Positions 1 through 6,935 of a stretch of 7,994 nt of DNA are shown here, piece after piece. Both the position numbers and the translations under genes were made by a program. The notes beneath the pieces were generated by a model. That model ran no database searches, was not told where the DNA came from, and saw only the letters and a list, made by a program, of their open reading frames with translations. This DNA comes from Nitrospinota bacterium (GTDB lineage Bacteria; Nitrospinota; Nitrospinia; UBA9942; JAHJSF01): the NCBI GenBank assembly GCA_018830405.1, contig JAHJSF010000047.1:1-7994 (forward strand), read 5' to 3'. The stretch's first letter is position 1. Every line of letters starts with the position of its first letter.

Positions 1-1
1 A

Positions 2-421
2 GGGGGGAGTTTCGATTTTGTGGTGGGGAATCCTCCATATCGGCGAAGTAACGATGGAAAGATAAATAAGGATGGGGAGGAGGCGATTGCCTGCCACGAG
101 ATTAAGATATCCCTTAAGGACTACATGCGTGCCTGTGCCAAGACTGTTTCTGACAAGGGGAAGGTATCTATTATCTACCACCCCTACCGCCTGTCCGAAC
201 TGATGTCTGAGATGCGGGAGTCTAAGCTGCGCCCTTCCCGAATCCGTTTTGTTCATTCCAATTTAGCCTCCGAGGCGGGGATGGTGATGGTGGAGGGAAT
301 CAAAGGGGGGAATAACGATATGGTAGTCCTCCCCCCCCTCTATATATATAATGGAAACGGAGATTATACGGGGGAGATGGTAGGGATATATAAGAAGGTT
401 GGTTTTGAGGCGGTTAAATAA
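2..421 (+). CDS. trmN6: tRNA1(Val) (adenine(37)-N6)-methyltransferase, 3' part (5' end outside window)
   Basis: This is the C-terminal part of a SAM-dependent N6-adenine methyltransferase of the TrmN6/YfiC type, which modifies adenine 37 of a tRNA. The frame is open to the window edge and reads FDFVVGNPPY at its start. NPPY is the catalytic motif that binds the flipped adenine in amino-methyltransferases. Further on come a CHE motif, a strand-helix stretch KVSIIYHPYRLSEL and the family's typical ending, V-L-P-P-L-Y-I-Y then G-D-Y-T. About 140 residues are visible; full-length members are about 240-250, so the SAM-binding N-terminal half lies upstream. A GTG at 20 sits inside the catalytic motif and is not a real start. 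The TAA stop shares its last A with the ATG of miaA (TAATG), which places two tRNA-modifying enzymes in one transcript. The methyltransferase class is secure. The exact tRNA target is inferred from family resemblance. Confidence 0.8.
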   Translation, partial: GGSFDFVVGNPPYRRSNDGKINKDGEEAIACHEIKISLKDYMRACAKTVSDKGKVSIIYHPYRLSELMSEMRESKLRPSRIRFVHSNLASEAGMVMVEGIKGGNNDMVVLPPLYIYNGNGDYTGEMVGIYKKVGFEAVK

Positions 422-1356
422 TGAAGAAGATACCGCTTATTATTATTGCCGGCGCTACGGCAGTCGGCAAAAGCGATGTGGCCCTAGCCTTGGCTAAGGA
501 GATTGACGGAGAGATAATATCGGCCGACTCTCTGCAGGTCTATCGGTATTTTGATATAGGAAGCGCCAAGCCTTCCCCTGATACCCTGGCCGAGGTGACA
601 CATCACCTTATAAATGTAGTTGACCCCGGTGAGCCATTTACGGCGGGACATTTTAATGAGCTGGCCTATGAGGCGGCGGTTGATATCCATAGCAGGGGAA
701 AGAGGGTTATCATTTGCGGGGGGACAGGGCTTTACATAAAGGCCCTTATCCAAAACTTTGCCTGCGGTACCCCCGCCGACCTTGAAGTAAGAGAGAGGCT
801 GAGGGATGAGTTTCCTGAGGGGGATACATCGGCTATCTATGAGAGACTTAAGGAGGTAGACCCCAAATCGGCCGAAGGGATACACCCGGGGGATAGATAC
901 AGGATAGAGCGCGCCCTTGAGGTCTATTATTCCTCGGGGGAGAGGCTTTCTGATATACATAGTAAACAGGATCATGAGAGTAGGTTTGATTACCGCTATT
1001 TTATTCTAAATAGGGATAGGGAACTTTTGTATAAGCGAATAGGGGAGAGGGTTATGGCTATGATAGAGGCCGGTCTGCGCGAGGAGACGCAAAAGATACT
1101 CGATATGGGGTATGCGGAGACCCTGAAACCTTTCCAGACCATTGGTTATGCCGAGATGCTTAGTCACATCAAGGGGGAGATTGACCTTGAGGAGGCTATA
1201 GAGCTGATTGCCCGCAACACGAGGCGGTTTGCCAAGAGGCAGCTGATCTGGTTTAGGGGGGTGGACGAGGGGGAGTGGGTAGAGCTGTCGGAAAATTCCA
1301 AGGCCGAGCAGGTTACCCTTGATATAAAGGGGCTCTTGGGGGCTTCTCTGCTATAA
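421..1356 (+). CDS. miaA: tRNA dimethylallyltransferase (isopentenyl-tRNA transferase) MiaA
   Basis: MiaA transfers the dimethylallyl group of DMAPP to N6 of A37 in tRNAs that read codons beginning with U, the first step toward ms2i6A. The 311-residue length is normal for the family. Visible motifs are the P-loop GATAVGKS (residues 11-18) and ADSLQVYR (35-42), whose Asp36 corresponds to the family's general base and whose S/Q contact the target adenine. Others are THHLI followed by DP (60-69), the GGTGLYIKAL motif (100-109), RYRIERALEVY in the middle, and QTIGYAEM near the C-terminus. The ATG overlaps the upstream methyltransferase stop by one base, with a GAGG element at 407-410 as a modest ribosome site. 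The stop in turn overlaps the next ATG by one base (TAATG). No key motif is missing. The protein is cytoplasmic. Arg codons are mostly AGG, as in the rest of this block. Confidence 0.97.
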   Translation: MKKIPLIIIAGATAVGKSDVALALAKEIDGEIISADSLQVYRYFDIGSAKPSPDTLAEVTHHLINVVDPGEPFTAGHFNELAYEAAVDIHSRGKRVIICGGTGLYIKALIQNFACGTPADLEVRERLRDEFPEGDTSAIYERLKEVDPKSAEGIHPGDRYRIERALEVYYSSGERLSDIHSKQDHESRFDYRYFILNRDRELLYKRIGERVMAMIEAGLREETQKILDMGYAETLKPFQTIGYAEMLSHIKGEIDLEEAIELIARNTRRFAKRQLIWFRGVDEGEWVELSENSKAEQVTLDIKGLLGASLL

Positions 1357-3575
1357 TGGTTCGCATGTTAGCTTATACACAAAAAATTCTTATAATATTT
1401 CTACTTTCATTTCTCATTTTTCCCGCCATAGGATGGTCTGCCTCTAAAAAAGGGTTTAAGTCTGTTGTTGAGCTTATAGAGTCAGAGGATTATCAGGGGG
1501 CTTACGAGACCTTGACGAAGCTAAAGGGGAAGGATGAGGCGATTGAGAAGAGAATAGATTATCTGATTGGTCATACCACCCTCAGGCTTGAGAAGTTTGA
1601 TCTCTGTCTCGACTATTTCGGCAAGGGGGTCAACGAATATCCTGAGTTGGCCGATTATTCCGATTACAATATTTCCCGTTGTTATGCCGCGGCCGGTAGA
1701 TTTAAAGAGGCCTCCGTACACCTTGAGGAATTTGCCAAGAGACACCCCGATTCTCGCCTTGTGGAAAGGGTTACCTTCGACTTGGCCAAATATTATCTTC
1801 TGGCAGCGGATGGCAAAAAGGGTCTTAATACCCTCGACCACTTTGTTAAAAGATATCCTAACTCCGAATATATTCCCGAGGCCTATTTTTTGAGGGGAGG
1901 AGAGCTTGAGAGGTTGGGGCGTTTGGCAGACGCCTATGAGGATTACAGGACTATCTATTATAAGTACCCGATCAGCCCTCTCAACGCACAGGCCTTGAGT
2001 AGGACAATATCAATAAGCAGGAATAAGGATATAAAAACAGAGGCAACCTCAATTCGTTTACGGAAGGGGAGGGTAGATATCCTTTTCAAAAACAGGAGGT
2101 ATGATCTGGCTATAAAGGATATAAATGAGCGGGTTATTCCTGCCCTAAAAGGGAGAGAGAAGGGGGAGATGCTGATACTCCTCGCCAAATGTTATATTCT
2201 GACCGGCCAAAAGGGGAAGGCGATTGAACTCCTGAAGAGATATATCGAGGAATACCCCAAGGGGAGAGGGGTGGCTGAAGCCACCTATAGTATCGGGCGG
2301 CTCTACTGGAATATGGGACGAACCGATGATGCCCTTAATTATATGAATTTAATTGTAACCAGTTTTAATGGGGATGAGTATGACGGTATGGCCACCTATG
2401 TTATCGGGAGGATATATGAAAGGCAGGGGGGCATTGATAAGGCAGTCGAGTCCTATCAAAAGCTTATAACTGGGAAGCATAAGGATACGTTGGTAGAATC
2501 CGCCTATTGGCAAATAGGGTGGATCTTTTATATGGAGGGAAGATACAACGACATGGCAATCCTTTTCCAAGAGGCCATAGAAAGATATCCCGAGTCTTCC
2601 CTAAGGAATGCCTATCGCTACTGGATGGGGCGCAGCTACGAGAAGCTCGGAGAAAAGGCCAAGGCGGTTTCTATCTATTCGGCCGTATCCGATTATCCCT
2701 CCTTCTACTATTCATCGTTGTCCAGAAATAGGTTGGCCGCTCTGGGGGTTAAACTGAAGAAGGAGGTTGTCGGGTGTTCTTATTTTAAGGAAGGTTTTGA
2801 TGATTTTGTATCGGCCTCTAGAGAGGGGAATCCCAGCAGAGAGAGGCGGCATCTAAAGAAGGCCCTGGAACTGGCTGAACTTGGTTTTAAGGAGGATGCC
2901 CGCCTGGAACTGGAACTTGCCAAGCCCCTTTTTAATGGAGATGAGGAGAGGATGTGGTTTCTTAGCCTATTTTATGAGAGGCTCGGTTTTCATAATAAGG
3001 CGATTGTAATAAGGAACGACCTCTTTTTTTCGAAGGTAAAGAATGGGGCCGAGTCTATGCCTACAGATAAGCTACGGCATATCTATCCATTGGGCTATTG
3101 GAAGGAGATTGTCAAATATTCTAAAAAGAATAAAATCGACCCGTTTATGTCCCTTTCGATAGTAAGACAGGAGAGTAAATTTGACCGCGATGCCCTATCC
3201 ACAGCCAATGCTAGGGGTCTTATGCAGCTTATTCCTTCTACGGGGGAGAAAATGTATAAACAAGTCTACGGAAAAGATTTTGACCCTGAGTTGTTGTTTG
3301 ACCCTGAGATAAATATAAGTTTGGGGACACTCTATTTTTCTCAACTGGTTGAGAGGTTTGATGGCAATGTTGTGGCGGCTATTGCTTCATACAATGCGGG
3401 ACCTATTCCGGCAAAGAGGTGGCTTGAGGAGTTCAAAGGGTTGCCGACGGATGAGTTTATTGAAAATATCCCCTACCCGCAGACCAAGGGATACCTGAAT
3501 AAGGTCTTGGGCAACTACTACAGTTATAAACGGCTGTACCCTAAGGAGAGCGGTTGTGCAAAAGATAATATTTAG
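1356..3575 (+). CDS. slt: Periplasmic TPR-containing soluble lytic murein transglycosylase (Slt family)
   Basis: This enzyme cleaves the MurNAc-GlcNAc bond of peptidoglycan non-hydrolytically, leaving 1,6-anhydroMurNAc ends. Residues 1-29 form a signal peptide: basic start, hydrophobic stretch ILIIFLLSFLIFPAIG, cleavage probably after G26 or A29. There is no lipobox Cys, so the protein should be soluble in the periplasm. Residues of about 35-480 are helical TPR-like repeats, with several copies of the Y-x-x-G/A-x-x-x-x-x-A-I/V pattern followed by YP. The C-terminal SLT domain (about 577-715) begins with YPLGYW, carries catalytic Glu606 in RQESKFD, then GLMQLIPST (621-629) and SYNAGP (678-683). 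At 739 residues it is longer than E. coli Slt70 (about 645). No strong Shine-Dalgarno precedes the ATG, so translation may restart from miaA through TAATG; an in-frame ATG at 1365 would shorten the signal peptide by three residues. The 3' end overlaps the next gene by 20 bases. Confidence 0.93.
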   Translation: MVRMLAYTQKILIIFLLSFLIFPAIGWSASKKGFKSVVELIESEDYQGAYETLTKLKGKDEAIEKRIDYLIGHTTLRLEKFDLCLDYFGKGVNEYPELADYSDYNISRCYAAAGRFKEASVHLEEFAKRHPDSRLVERVTFDLAKYYLLAADGKKGLNTLDHFVKRYPNSEYIPEAYFLRGGELERLGRLADAYEDYRTIYYKYPISPLNAQALSRTISISRNKDIKTEATSIRLRKGRVDILFKNRRYDLAIKDINERVIPALKGREKGEMLILLAKCYILTGQKGKAIELLKRYIEEYPKGRGVAEATYSIGRLYWNMGRTDDALNYMNLIVTSFNGDEYDGMATYVIGRIYERQGGIDKAVESYQKLITGKHKDTLVESAYWQIGWIFYMEGRYNDMAILFQEAIERYPESSLRNAYRYWMGRSYEKLGEKAKAVSIYSAVSDYPSFYYSSLSRNRLAALGVKLKKEVVGCSYFKEGFDDFVSASREGNPSRERRHLKKALELAELGFKEDARLELELAKPLFNGDEERMWFLSLFYERLGFHNKAIVIRNDLFFSKVKNGAESMPTDKLRHIYPLGYWKEIVKYSKKNKIDPFMSLSIVRQESKFDRDALSTANARGLMQLIPSTGEKMYKQVYGKDFDPELLFDPEINISLGTLYFSQLVERFDGNVVAAIASYNAGPIPAKRWLEEFKGLPTDEFIENIPYPQTKGYLNKVLGNYYSYKRLYPKESGCAKDNI
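3543..3548 (+). promoter_or_regulatory. Ribosome binding site AAGGAG for the deacylase GTG start
   Basis: AAGGAG lies 7 bases before the GTG at 3556 and inside the last codons of the transglycosylase gene. It supports the GTG start even though this start makes a 20-base overlap. The protein that follows begins with the normal N-terminus of its family (a short strand, then GG-x-IVDGSG), which agrees with this choice. Confidence 0.75.
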
Positions 3576-5145
3576 CGGCGGGACAATAGTAGACGGGAGC
3601 GGCTTGCCTTCTTTCAAGGGAGACCTCCTTGTGACGGGGGATAGGATAACCTCAATAGGCGGAACGTATGACGAGGCGGCGGCTCTGGTTTTGGATGTCT
3701 CCGGCCTAGTGGTCGCCCCCGGTTTTATAGATATCCATTCCCACTCAGATTACTACCTAATTATAGACCCCCTTGGCAGAAGCAAGGTTATGCAGGGGGT
3801 TACTACTGAGGTTGGAGGGAATTGCGGCTATGCGGCTGCCCCTATAAAAGGGGACCTTCTGGCTGAACGGACGAAGGCCTATAAAGAACAGTTTGGTATT
3901 ACCCACGATTGGTCTACCTTGGAAGAATATTTCGATAGGCTCTCTGCGGGGGGAATCTCCTTAAATTATGCCCAGCTTGTTGGCGTGAACAGTATACGCG
4001 CCTCGATACTTGGGTATGAGGATAGAGAGCCGACTGCCGGTGAACTTGACGAAATGCTGAAGATGATTTCAGGTGCCCTTGATGCCGGAGCCATCGGGAT
4101 ATCATTTGGTCTGGCCTATTCACCACTATCCTACGCCAAAAGGGATGAACTGGTCGCCTACGCCAAGCTTGCCGCCGAGAGGGGGGTCCCTTTGAGTGTC
4201 CATATTAGGAGCGAGGGGGATGGGTTGGTTGAGGCGGTTGAGGAGGTCTTGACGATTGCCAAGAAAACGGGGGTATCTCTCCAGATATCCCACCTTAAGG
4301 CGATGTGGGAGAAGAATTGGGGGAAGCTGGACAAGGTCTTTTCTCTGATTGAAAATGCTATAGCTGAGGGGGTTAAGGTAAGTTGCGACAGGTATCCCTA
4401 TCTGGCGGCCAATACATCCCTCCAGTCTATACTCCCCGGGTGGGTTCTTGCGGGAGGAAAAGAGAAAACTATAGATAGGTTGAAGGATGATGGTATACGC
4501 GCCAATATATCGGCCGAGCTTATGGAGGGAAAGGGGGGCGACTATTGGGATAAGGTTATGGTCAGCCGTCTGGTCTCTAAGGATAATAGGTGGATGGAGG
4601 GAAAGACTATTACCGAAATATCGGACAGTTTAGGGAAAGAACCCTTGGAATCTTACTATGGTGTGCTGATAGATGAGGAGTTACAGGCTGATGCGATATA
4701 TGTATCCATGAAGGAGGAGAACCTAAGGAGGGTGTTGTCAAAAGAATATGTAATGATCGCCTCCGATGCCGGCACCCACTCCCATAACGGCCCTCTTGGT
4801 GAAGGCTTTCCCCATCCTAGAGGCTTCGGCACATTCCCGATGGTGCTCGGCAAGTATGTTAGGGAAGAGGGGCTAATCAATCTTCCCACTGCTATACAGA
4901 AGATGACCTCTTGGCCGGCCGATAAGTTTGGCCTAGTTGAACGTGGCCGCCTTGAAGGGGGTTATTATGCGGATATTGTAGTCTTTGACCCACGAAGTAT
5001 CTCCGACAGGGCAAGCTATTCGGCACCTAAGGAGTATCCTGCCGGGATAGTCTATGTGCTGGTAAATGGAGATTTTGCTGTCAAAAGGGGTTTGCATAGT
5101 GGGGCGAAATCGGGAAGAATCTTAACTAAGAAGAGGAGAAGTTAG
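3556..5145 (+). CDS. N-acyl-D-amino-acid deacylase (D-aminoacylase), amidohydrolase superfamily
   Basis: The family hydrolyses N-acyl-D-amino acids to a free D-amino acid and a carboxylate, using a zinc-dependent TIM barrel flanked by a small beta domain. In order, the sequence shows GGTIVDGSG (8-16), PGFIDIHSHSD with His61 and His63, GGNCGYAAAP with metal-ligand Cys90, HIRSEGD with His216, ISHLKAM with His246, and IASDAGTHSH with catalytic-type Asp404. Near the C-terminus come HPRGFGTFP and a final ADIVVFDP strand. The Cys-His-His spacing (126 and 30 residues) closely follows the Alcaligenes D-aminoacylase pattern (Cys96, His220, His250). At 529 residues it is somewhat longer than that enzyme (about 480), mainly between His246 and Asp404. 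No signal peptide is seen, so it should be cytoplasmic. It starts with GTG inside the transglycosylase gene, so the two are likely coupled. Substrate preference, or a dihydroorotase-like side activity, cannot be read from sequence. Confidence 0.9.
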   Translation: MQKIIFSGGTIVDGSGLPSFKGDLLVTGDRITSIGGTYDEAAALVLDVSGLVVAPGFIDIHSHSDYYLIIDPLGRSKVMQGVTTEVGGNCGYAAAPIKGDLLAERTKAYKEQFGITHDWSTLEEYFDRLSAGGISLNYAQLVGVNSIRASILGYEDREPTAGELDEMLKMISGALDAGAIGISFGLAYSPLSYAKRDELVAYAKLAAERGVPLSVHIRSEGDGLVEAVEEVLTIAKKTGVSLQISHLKAMWEKNWGKLDKVFSLIENAIAEGVKVSCDRYPYLAANTSLQSILPGWVLAGGKEKTIDRLKDDGIRANISAELMEGKGGDYWDKVMVSRLVSKDNRWMEGKTITEISDSLGKEPLESYYGVLIDEELQADAIYVSMKEENLRRVLSKEYVMIASDAGTHSHNGPLGEGFPHPRGFGTFPMVLGKYVREEGLINLPTAIQKMTSWPADKFGLVERGRLEGGYYADIVVFDPRSISDRASYSAPKEYPAGIVYVLVNGDFAVKRGLHSGAKSGRILTKKRRS

Positions 5146-5168
5146 TATTCCCTCTCCCCTTTACTAAC
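5141..5168 (+). repeat. Small inverted repeat across the deacylase stop codon; possible weak terminator
   Basis: GTTAGTA (5141-5147) and TACTAAC (5162-5168) form a perfect 7-bp inverted repeat with a 14-base pyrimidine-rich loop, and the left arm contains the TAG stop. An alternative stem pairs 5131-5139 with 5153-5161, with one mismatch. The downstream tract is A8, not a U tract, so this is not a classical rho-independent terminator on the + strand. It is the only candidate structure for ending the block 1 transcript. Function is unproven. Confidence 0.3.
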
Positions 5169-5181
5169 AACCAAAAAAAAC

Positions 5182-5211
5182 TTGACTTCGGAGCCCATTT
5201 AATAGAATAAT
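5182..5211 (+). promoter_or_regulatory. Sigma70-like promoter for the Mrp/Mbh operon
   Basis: TTGACT (5182-5187; five of six to TTGACA) and AATAAT (5206-5211; five of six to TATAAT) are separated by 18 bases. An A8 tract (5173-5180) directly upstream resembles an UP element. Transcription would start near 5218, giving a leader of about 45-50 bases before the first antiporter gene. The region sits exactly between the two gene blocks, where a promoter is expected. No transcript evidence is available, and the organism's sigma-factor preference is unknown. Confidence 0.6.
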
Positions 5212-5267
5212 GTTCACAGTTTGTTTTTTGACTTGTTCTGACAAAACCTAAACCGTGCGGGGTGGGG

Positions 5268-5531
5268 ATGATATATATATCGAGACTGGTAATAGTTCTG
5301 CTGTCGATAACGATATTCTTCTGTTTATACCGAGCGGTGATAGGCCCTACCATATCTGATCAAGTCATGGCTGTAAACGTAATCGGCATCAAAGCGGTAG
5401 CCGTCTTTGTTTTACTTGGAGTCGTATTGCACGAAAGCTTCTACTTTGATGTTGCGATGGCCTACATAGTTTTATTGTACATAGCGACCTTAGCCCTCAT
5501 GAAATACCTTGATTCAGGGAGACTTGACTGA
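5268..5531 (+). CDS. mrpF: Multisubunit Na+/H+ antiporter subunit F (MrpF/MnhF, MbhB-like)
   Basis: This small membrane subunit belongs to the Mrp antiporter or the Mbh-type antiporter module. The 87-residue protein has three hydrophobic segments (about 4-22, 36-54 and 60-80). The family signature is GPTISDQVMAVN (26-37), followed by GIKAVAVFVLLG and a late D-V-A-M-A-Y segment. Classic MrpF reads A-D-R-V-V-A-L-D here, so Arg becomes Gln32 and the second Asp becomes Asn37. The intramembrane Lys42 and the VN-x-IG-x-K pattern, as I recall them, are more like archaeal and anaerobe Mbh-type subunits. The ATG at 5268 was chosen; a GTG at 5262 would add two residues. Both lie just after a G-rich stretch (5257-5267) that is a poor Shine-Dalgarno. 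It is the first gene after the promoter, and its stop abuts the next ATG with no gap. Confidence 0.88.
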   Translation: MIYISRLVIVLLSITIFFCLYRAVIGPTISDQVMAVNVIGIKAVAVFVLLGVVLHESFYFDVAMAYIVLLYIATLALMKYLDSGRLD

Positions 5532-5873
5532 ATGAGCGGATCTGTAAGCGGGATACTTGAATTGGCGGGTAGTATATTAATCTGTCTTGGCGCCTTCTTT
5601 TTTATAGCGGCGACTGTGGGCTTGATCAGGATGCCTGATCCGTATAACCGTGGTCACGTAGCCGCTAAAGGTGACGGCCCCGGTCTTATGTTATGTATGC
5701 TGGGAGTCTGGTTATACTGGTTAACGATAAACCCGGCCGAAAGCCTCAAACTTCTTCTAATCATCTTCTTTATGTTCTTCACCAACCCGATCGTCATCCA
5801 TGCTATTTTAAGATACTGTTACCGTAACGGTGTCCGACCGATGGACGGTACCACCGAAGAGGAGGTAAACTGA
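5532..5873 (+). CDS. mrpG: Multisubunit Na+/H+ antiporter subunit G (MrpG/MnhG, MbhC-like)
   Basis: This is a 113-residue membrane subunit with three hydrophobic segments (about 9-30, 48-66 and 70-92). The diagnostic MnhG motif follows the first segment: GLIRMPDPYNRGH, then AAKGDGPG. The classic form reads GLLRFPD-x-YTRLHA-x-TKADTLG. The DPYNR version resembles the archaeal/Mbh branch as I recall it. The ATG immediately follows the MrpF TGA. A GGGAG element at 5518-5522, inside the end of MrpF, can serve as ribosome site. The C-terminus is short and acidic (TTEEEVN) and its codons contain the GGAGGT ribosome site of the next gene. In Mrp complexes subunits F and G stabilise the assembly and are needed for antiport. 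No truncation is seen. Confidence 0.87.
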   Translation: MSGSVSGILELAGSILICLGAFFFIAATVGLIRMPDPYNRGHVAAKGDGPGLMLCMLGVWLYWLTINPAESLKLLLIIFFMFFTNPIVIHAILRYCYRNGVRPMDGTTEEEVN

Positions 5874-5875
5874 CC

Positions 5876-6127
5876 ATGGAATTAATGAGTCTGTCTCATA
5901 TCGTAATATTGGTATTTTTGATAGTAGCGGCCATCTCGGCCATCATGGCCGAGGATTTATTGTCGGCCGTCATTCTTTACAGTGCCTACAGTTTTACCAT
6001 AGCCTTAACCTATCTGGTCTTAAGATCGGACGACGTTGCCATGACCGAAGCTGCGGTAGGCGCCGGAGTAACAACGCTTCTCTTCTTGGCCGCCTTATCT
6101 AAAACATCAACCAAGGAGGAGAAATGA
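5876..6127 (+). CDS. mbhD: DUF4040/MbhD-type antiporter subunit (MrpA C-terminal domain as a separate protein)
   Basis: This 83-residue membrane protein corresponds to the MbhD/DUF4040 part that in classic operons is fused to the end of MrpA. It has three hydrophobic segments (about 8-24, 28-49 and 55-74). The signature SDDVAMTEAAVGAGVTT spans residues 51-67, including Glu58, which aligns with the conserved TEA glutamate of this family. The ribosome site GGAGGT (5861-5866) lies 9 bases before the ATG at 5876 and supports that start over an in-frame ATG at 5885. The gap from MrpG is two bases. The 3' end overlaps the next gene by four bases (ATGA). As a stand-alone gene next to an MbhE-like gene it matches Mbh-style clusters. 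The symbol is given by analogy; the protein could equally be named an MrpA-type fragment. Confidence 0.85.
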   Translation: MELMSLSHIVILVFLIVAAISAIMAEDLLSAVILYSAYSFTIALTYLVLRSDDVAMTEAAVGAGVTTLLFLAALSKTSTKEEK

Positions 6128-6465
6128 AACAGGCCATAGCCTCCATCTGTGGATTTGTAATATTTGCGGCCAGTATGATAGCCGTCGTCCTTCATCTTTT
6201 CCCGGTAGGCGACCCGCATCTCCCCGGCTACGCCGACTTTGTTCCCCCCTCGGTATCAAAGGAAATGGTTCCTATAGAGGGTAACTCGGTAGCCCTTCGT
6301 TATAATAGAGAGACCGCCTATGATATCGGGGTAAGCAGTGTAATTGCCGGCGTAATCCTTGACTACCGGGCCTACGACACCTTCTACGAAGCGACCGTTC
6401 TATTTACCGCCTCGATAGGGGTTTTAACAATGCTTAGCATGACCGGCGGGGGTAAAAAAGAATGA
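6124..6465 (+). CDS. mbhE: MbhE-like antiporter subunit (last MrpA-type domain as a separate protein)
   Basis: This 113-residue membrane protein matches the terminal MbhE domain otherwise found at the C-terminus of MrpA. An N-terminal hydrophobic helix (about 5-26) is followed by a polar loop (about 27-65, rich in Pro and charged residues, probably extracytoplasmic). Two further hydrophobic segments follow (about 66-79 and 88-105). The key motif is VILDYRAYDTFYEATVLFTA (77-96), matching the family's V/I-L-x-D-Y/F-R-x-x-D-T-L-x-E-x-x-V. A strong ribosome site AAGGAGGAG (6113-6121) precedes the ATG, which overlaps the MbhD-like stop as ATGA. The 3' end overlaps MrpB in the same way. Similarity over the N-terminal helix and loop is not diagnostic; the assignment rests on the DYRAYDT region and gene order. 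Confidence 0.82.
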   Translation: MKQAIASICGFVIFAASMIAVVLHLFPVGDPHLPGYADFVPPSVSKEMVPIEGNSVALRYNRETAYDIGVSSVIAGVILDYRAYDTFYEATVLFTASIGVLTMLSMTGGGKKE

Positions 6466-6935
6466 TAAAGAACAGCCTGATAGTAGGATACATCACCCGT
6501 AAAATGATGCCCTTTGTTATTATGTTTGGGGCCTCTGTAATGCTGCATGGCGCTTCCTCCCCCGGCGGCGGATTCCAAGGAGGGGTAATAATCGGTTCGG
6601 CCTATATCCTCTATGCCGTATCTTTAGGCTATGGCCCCGGCCGGAGACTCGCCCCCAGAGGGGTAGTTGAATTCCTGAAGAGTTTTGGTCTCTACATATT
6701 TATGATATCCGGGATGATTGGGATATTAGGTGGATACACCTTCCTGGCCAACAAAGTAGCCGGAATCCCTCCGATGGGTCTCCCCGGAGCCTTCCTTGGG
6801 GGCGGCACCCTCTTTTGGATAAACATAGGTATAGGTATAACGGTAGCCAGTGTAATTGTAACCATCTTTTATGCCTTCCTGGAATATGATCTGCCGATTG
6901 ACTCGGGAACAAACGTATCAGAGGAGGGAGAATGA
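6462..6935 (+). CDS. mrpB: Multisubunit Na+/H+ antiporter subunit B (MrpB/MnhB, MbhF-like)
   Basis: This 157-residue membrane subunit carries the MnhB domain. The signature LHGASSPGGGFQGGV (28-42) is almost identical to the family pattern HGH-x-SPGGGFQGG. Four hydrophobic segments are visible (about 15-29, 40-56, 70-92 and 115-138), with a glycine-rich GLPGAFLGGGT loop before the last. The tail is acidic and polar, facing one side of the membrane. The start overlaps the previous stop by four bases (ATGA). The upstream G-rich GGCGGGGG (6445-6452) is a mediocre ribosome site, so coupling to the preceding gene is likely. Its tail codons contain the GGAGGGAG ribosome site used by MrpC. In Mrp complexes MrpB contacts the MrpA C-terminal domains, which fits its position directly after the two MrpA-derived genes. 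Confidence 0.92.
   Translation: MIKNSLIVGYITRKMMPFVIMFGASVMLHGASSPGGGFQGGVIIGSAYILYAVSLGYGPGRRLAPRGVVEFLKSFGLYIFMISGMIGILGGYTFLANKVAGIPPMGLPGAFLGGGTLFWINIGIGITVASVIVTIFYAFLEYDLPIDSGTNVSEEGE

Noticed and set aside
20-421. Complete small gene starting at the GTG at 20
   Set aside because: The frame is open upstream to the window edge and the GTG falls within the FDFVVGNPPY catalytic motif, so it is an internal codon of a longer gene.
484-975. Open frame of 163 codons on the minus strand
   Set aside because: It lies fully within miaA, whose motifs are clear, and its translation has no recognisable motif. It is a shadow of the G/C-rich codon pattern.
5228-5256. Second TTGACT as a further promoter
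   Set aside because: At spacings of 16-18 bases the -10 position reads about AACCGT, with no TATAAT-like element.
5218-5267. Riboswitch or ion-sensing leader RNA before mrpF
   Set aside because: The predicted leader is only about 45-50 bases, AT-rich and without a clear multi-stem fold, so it is too short for known sodium or other riboswitch classes.
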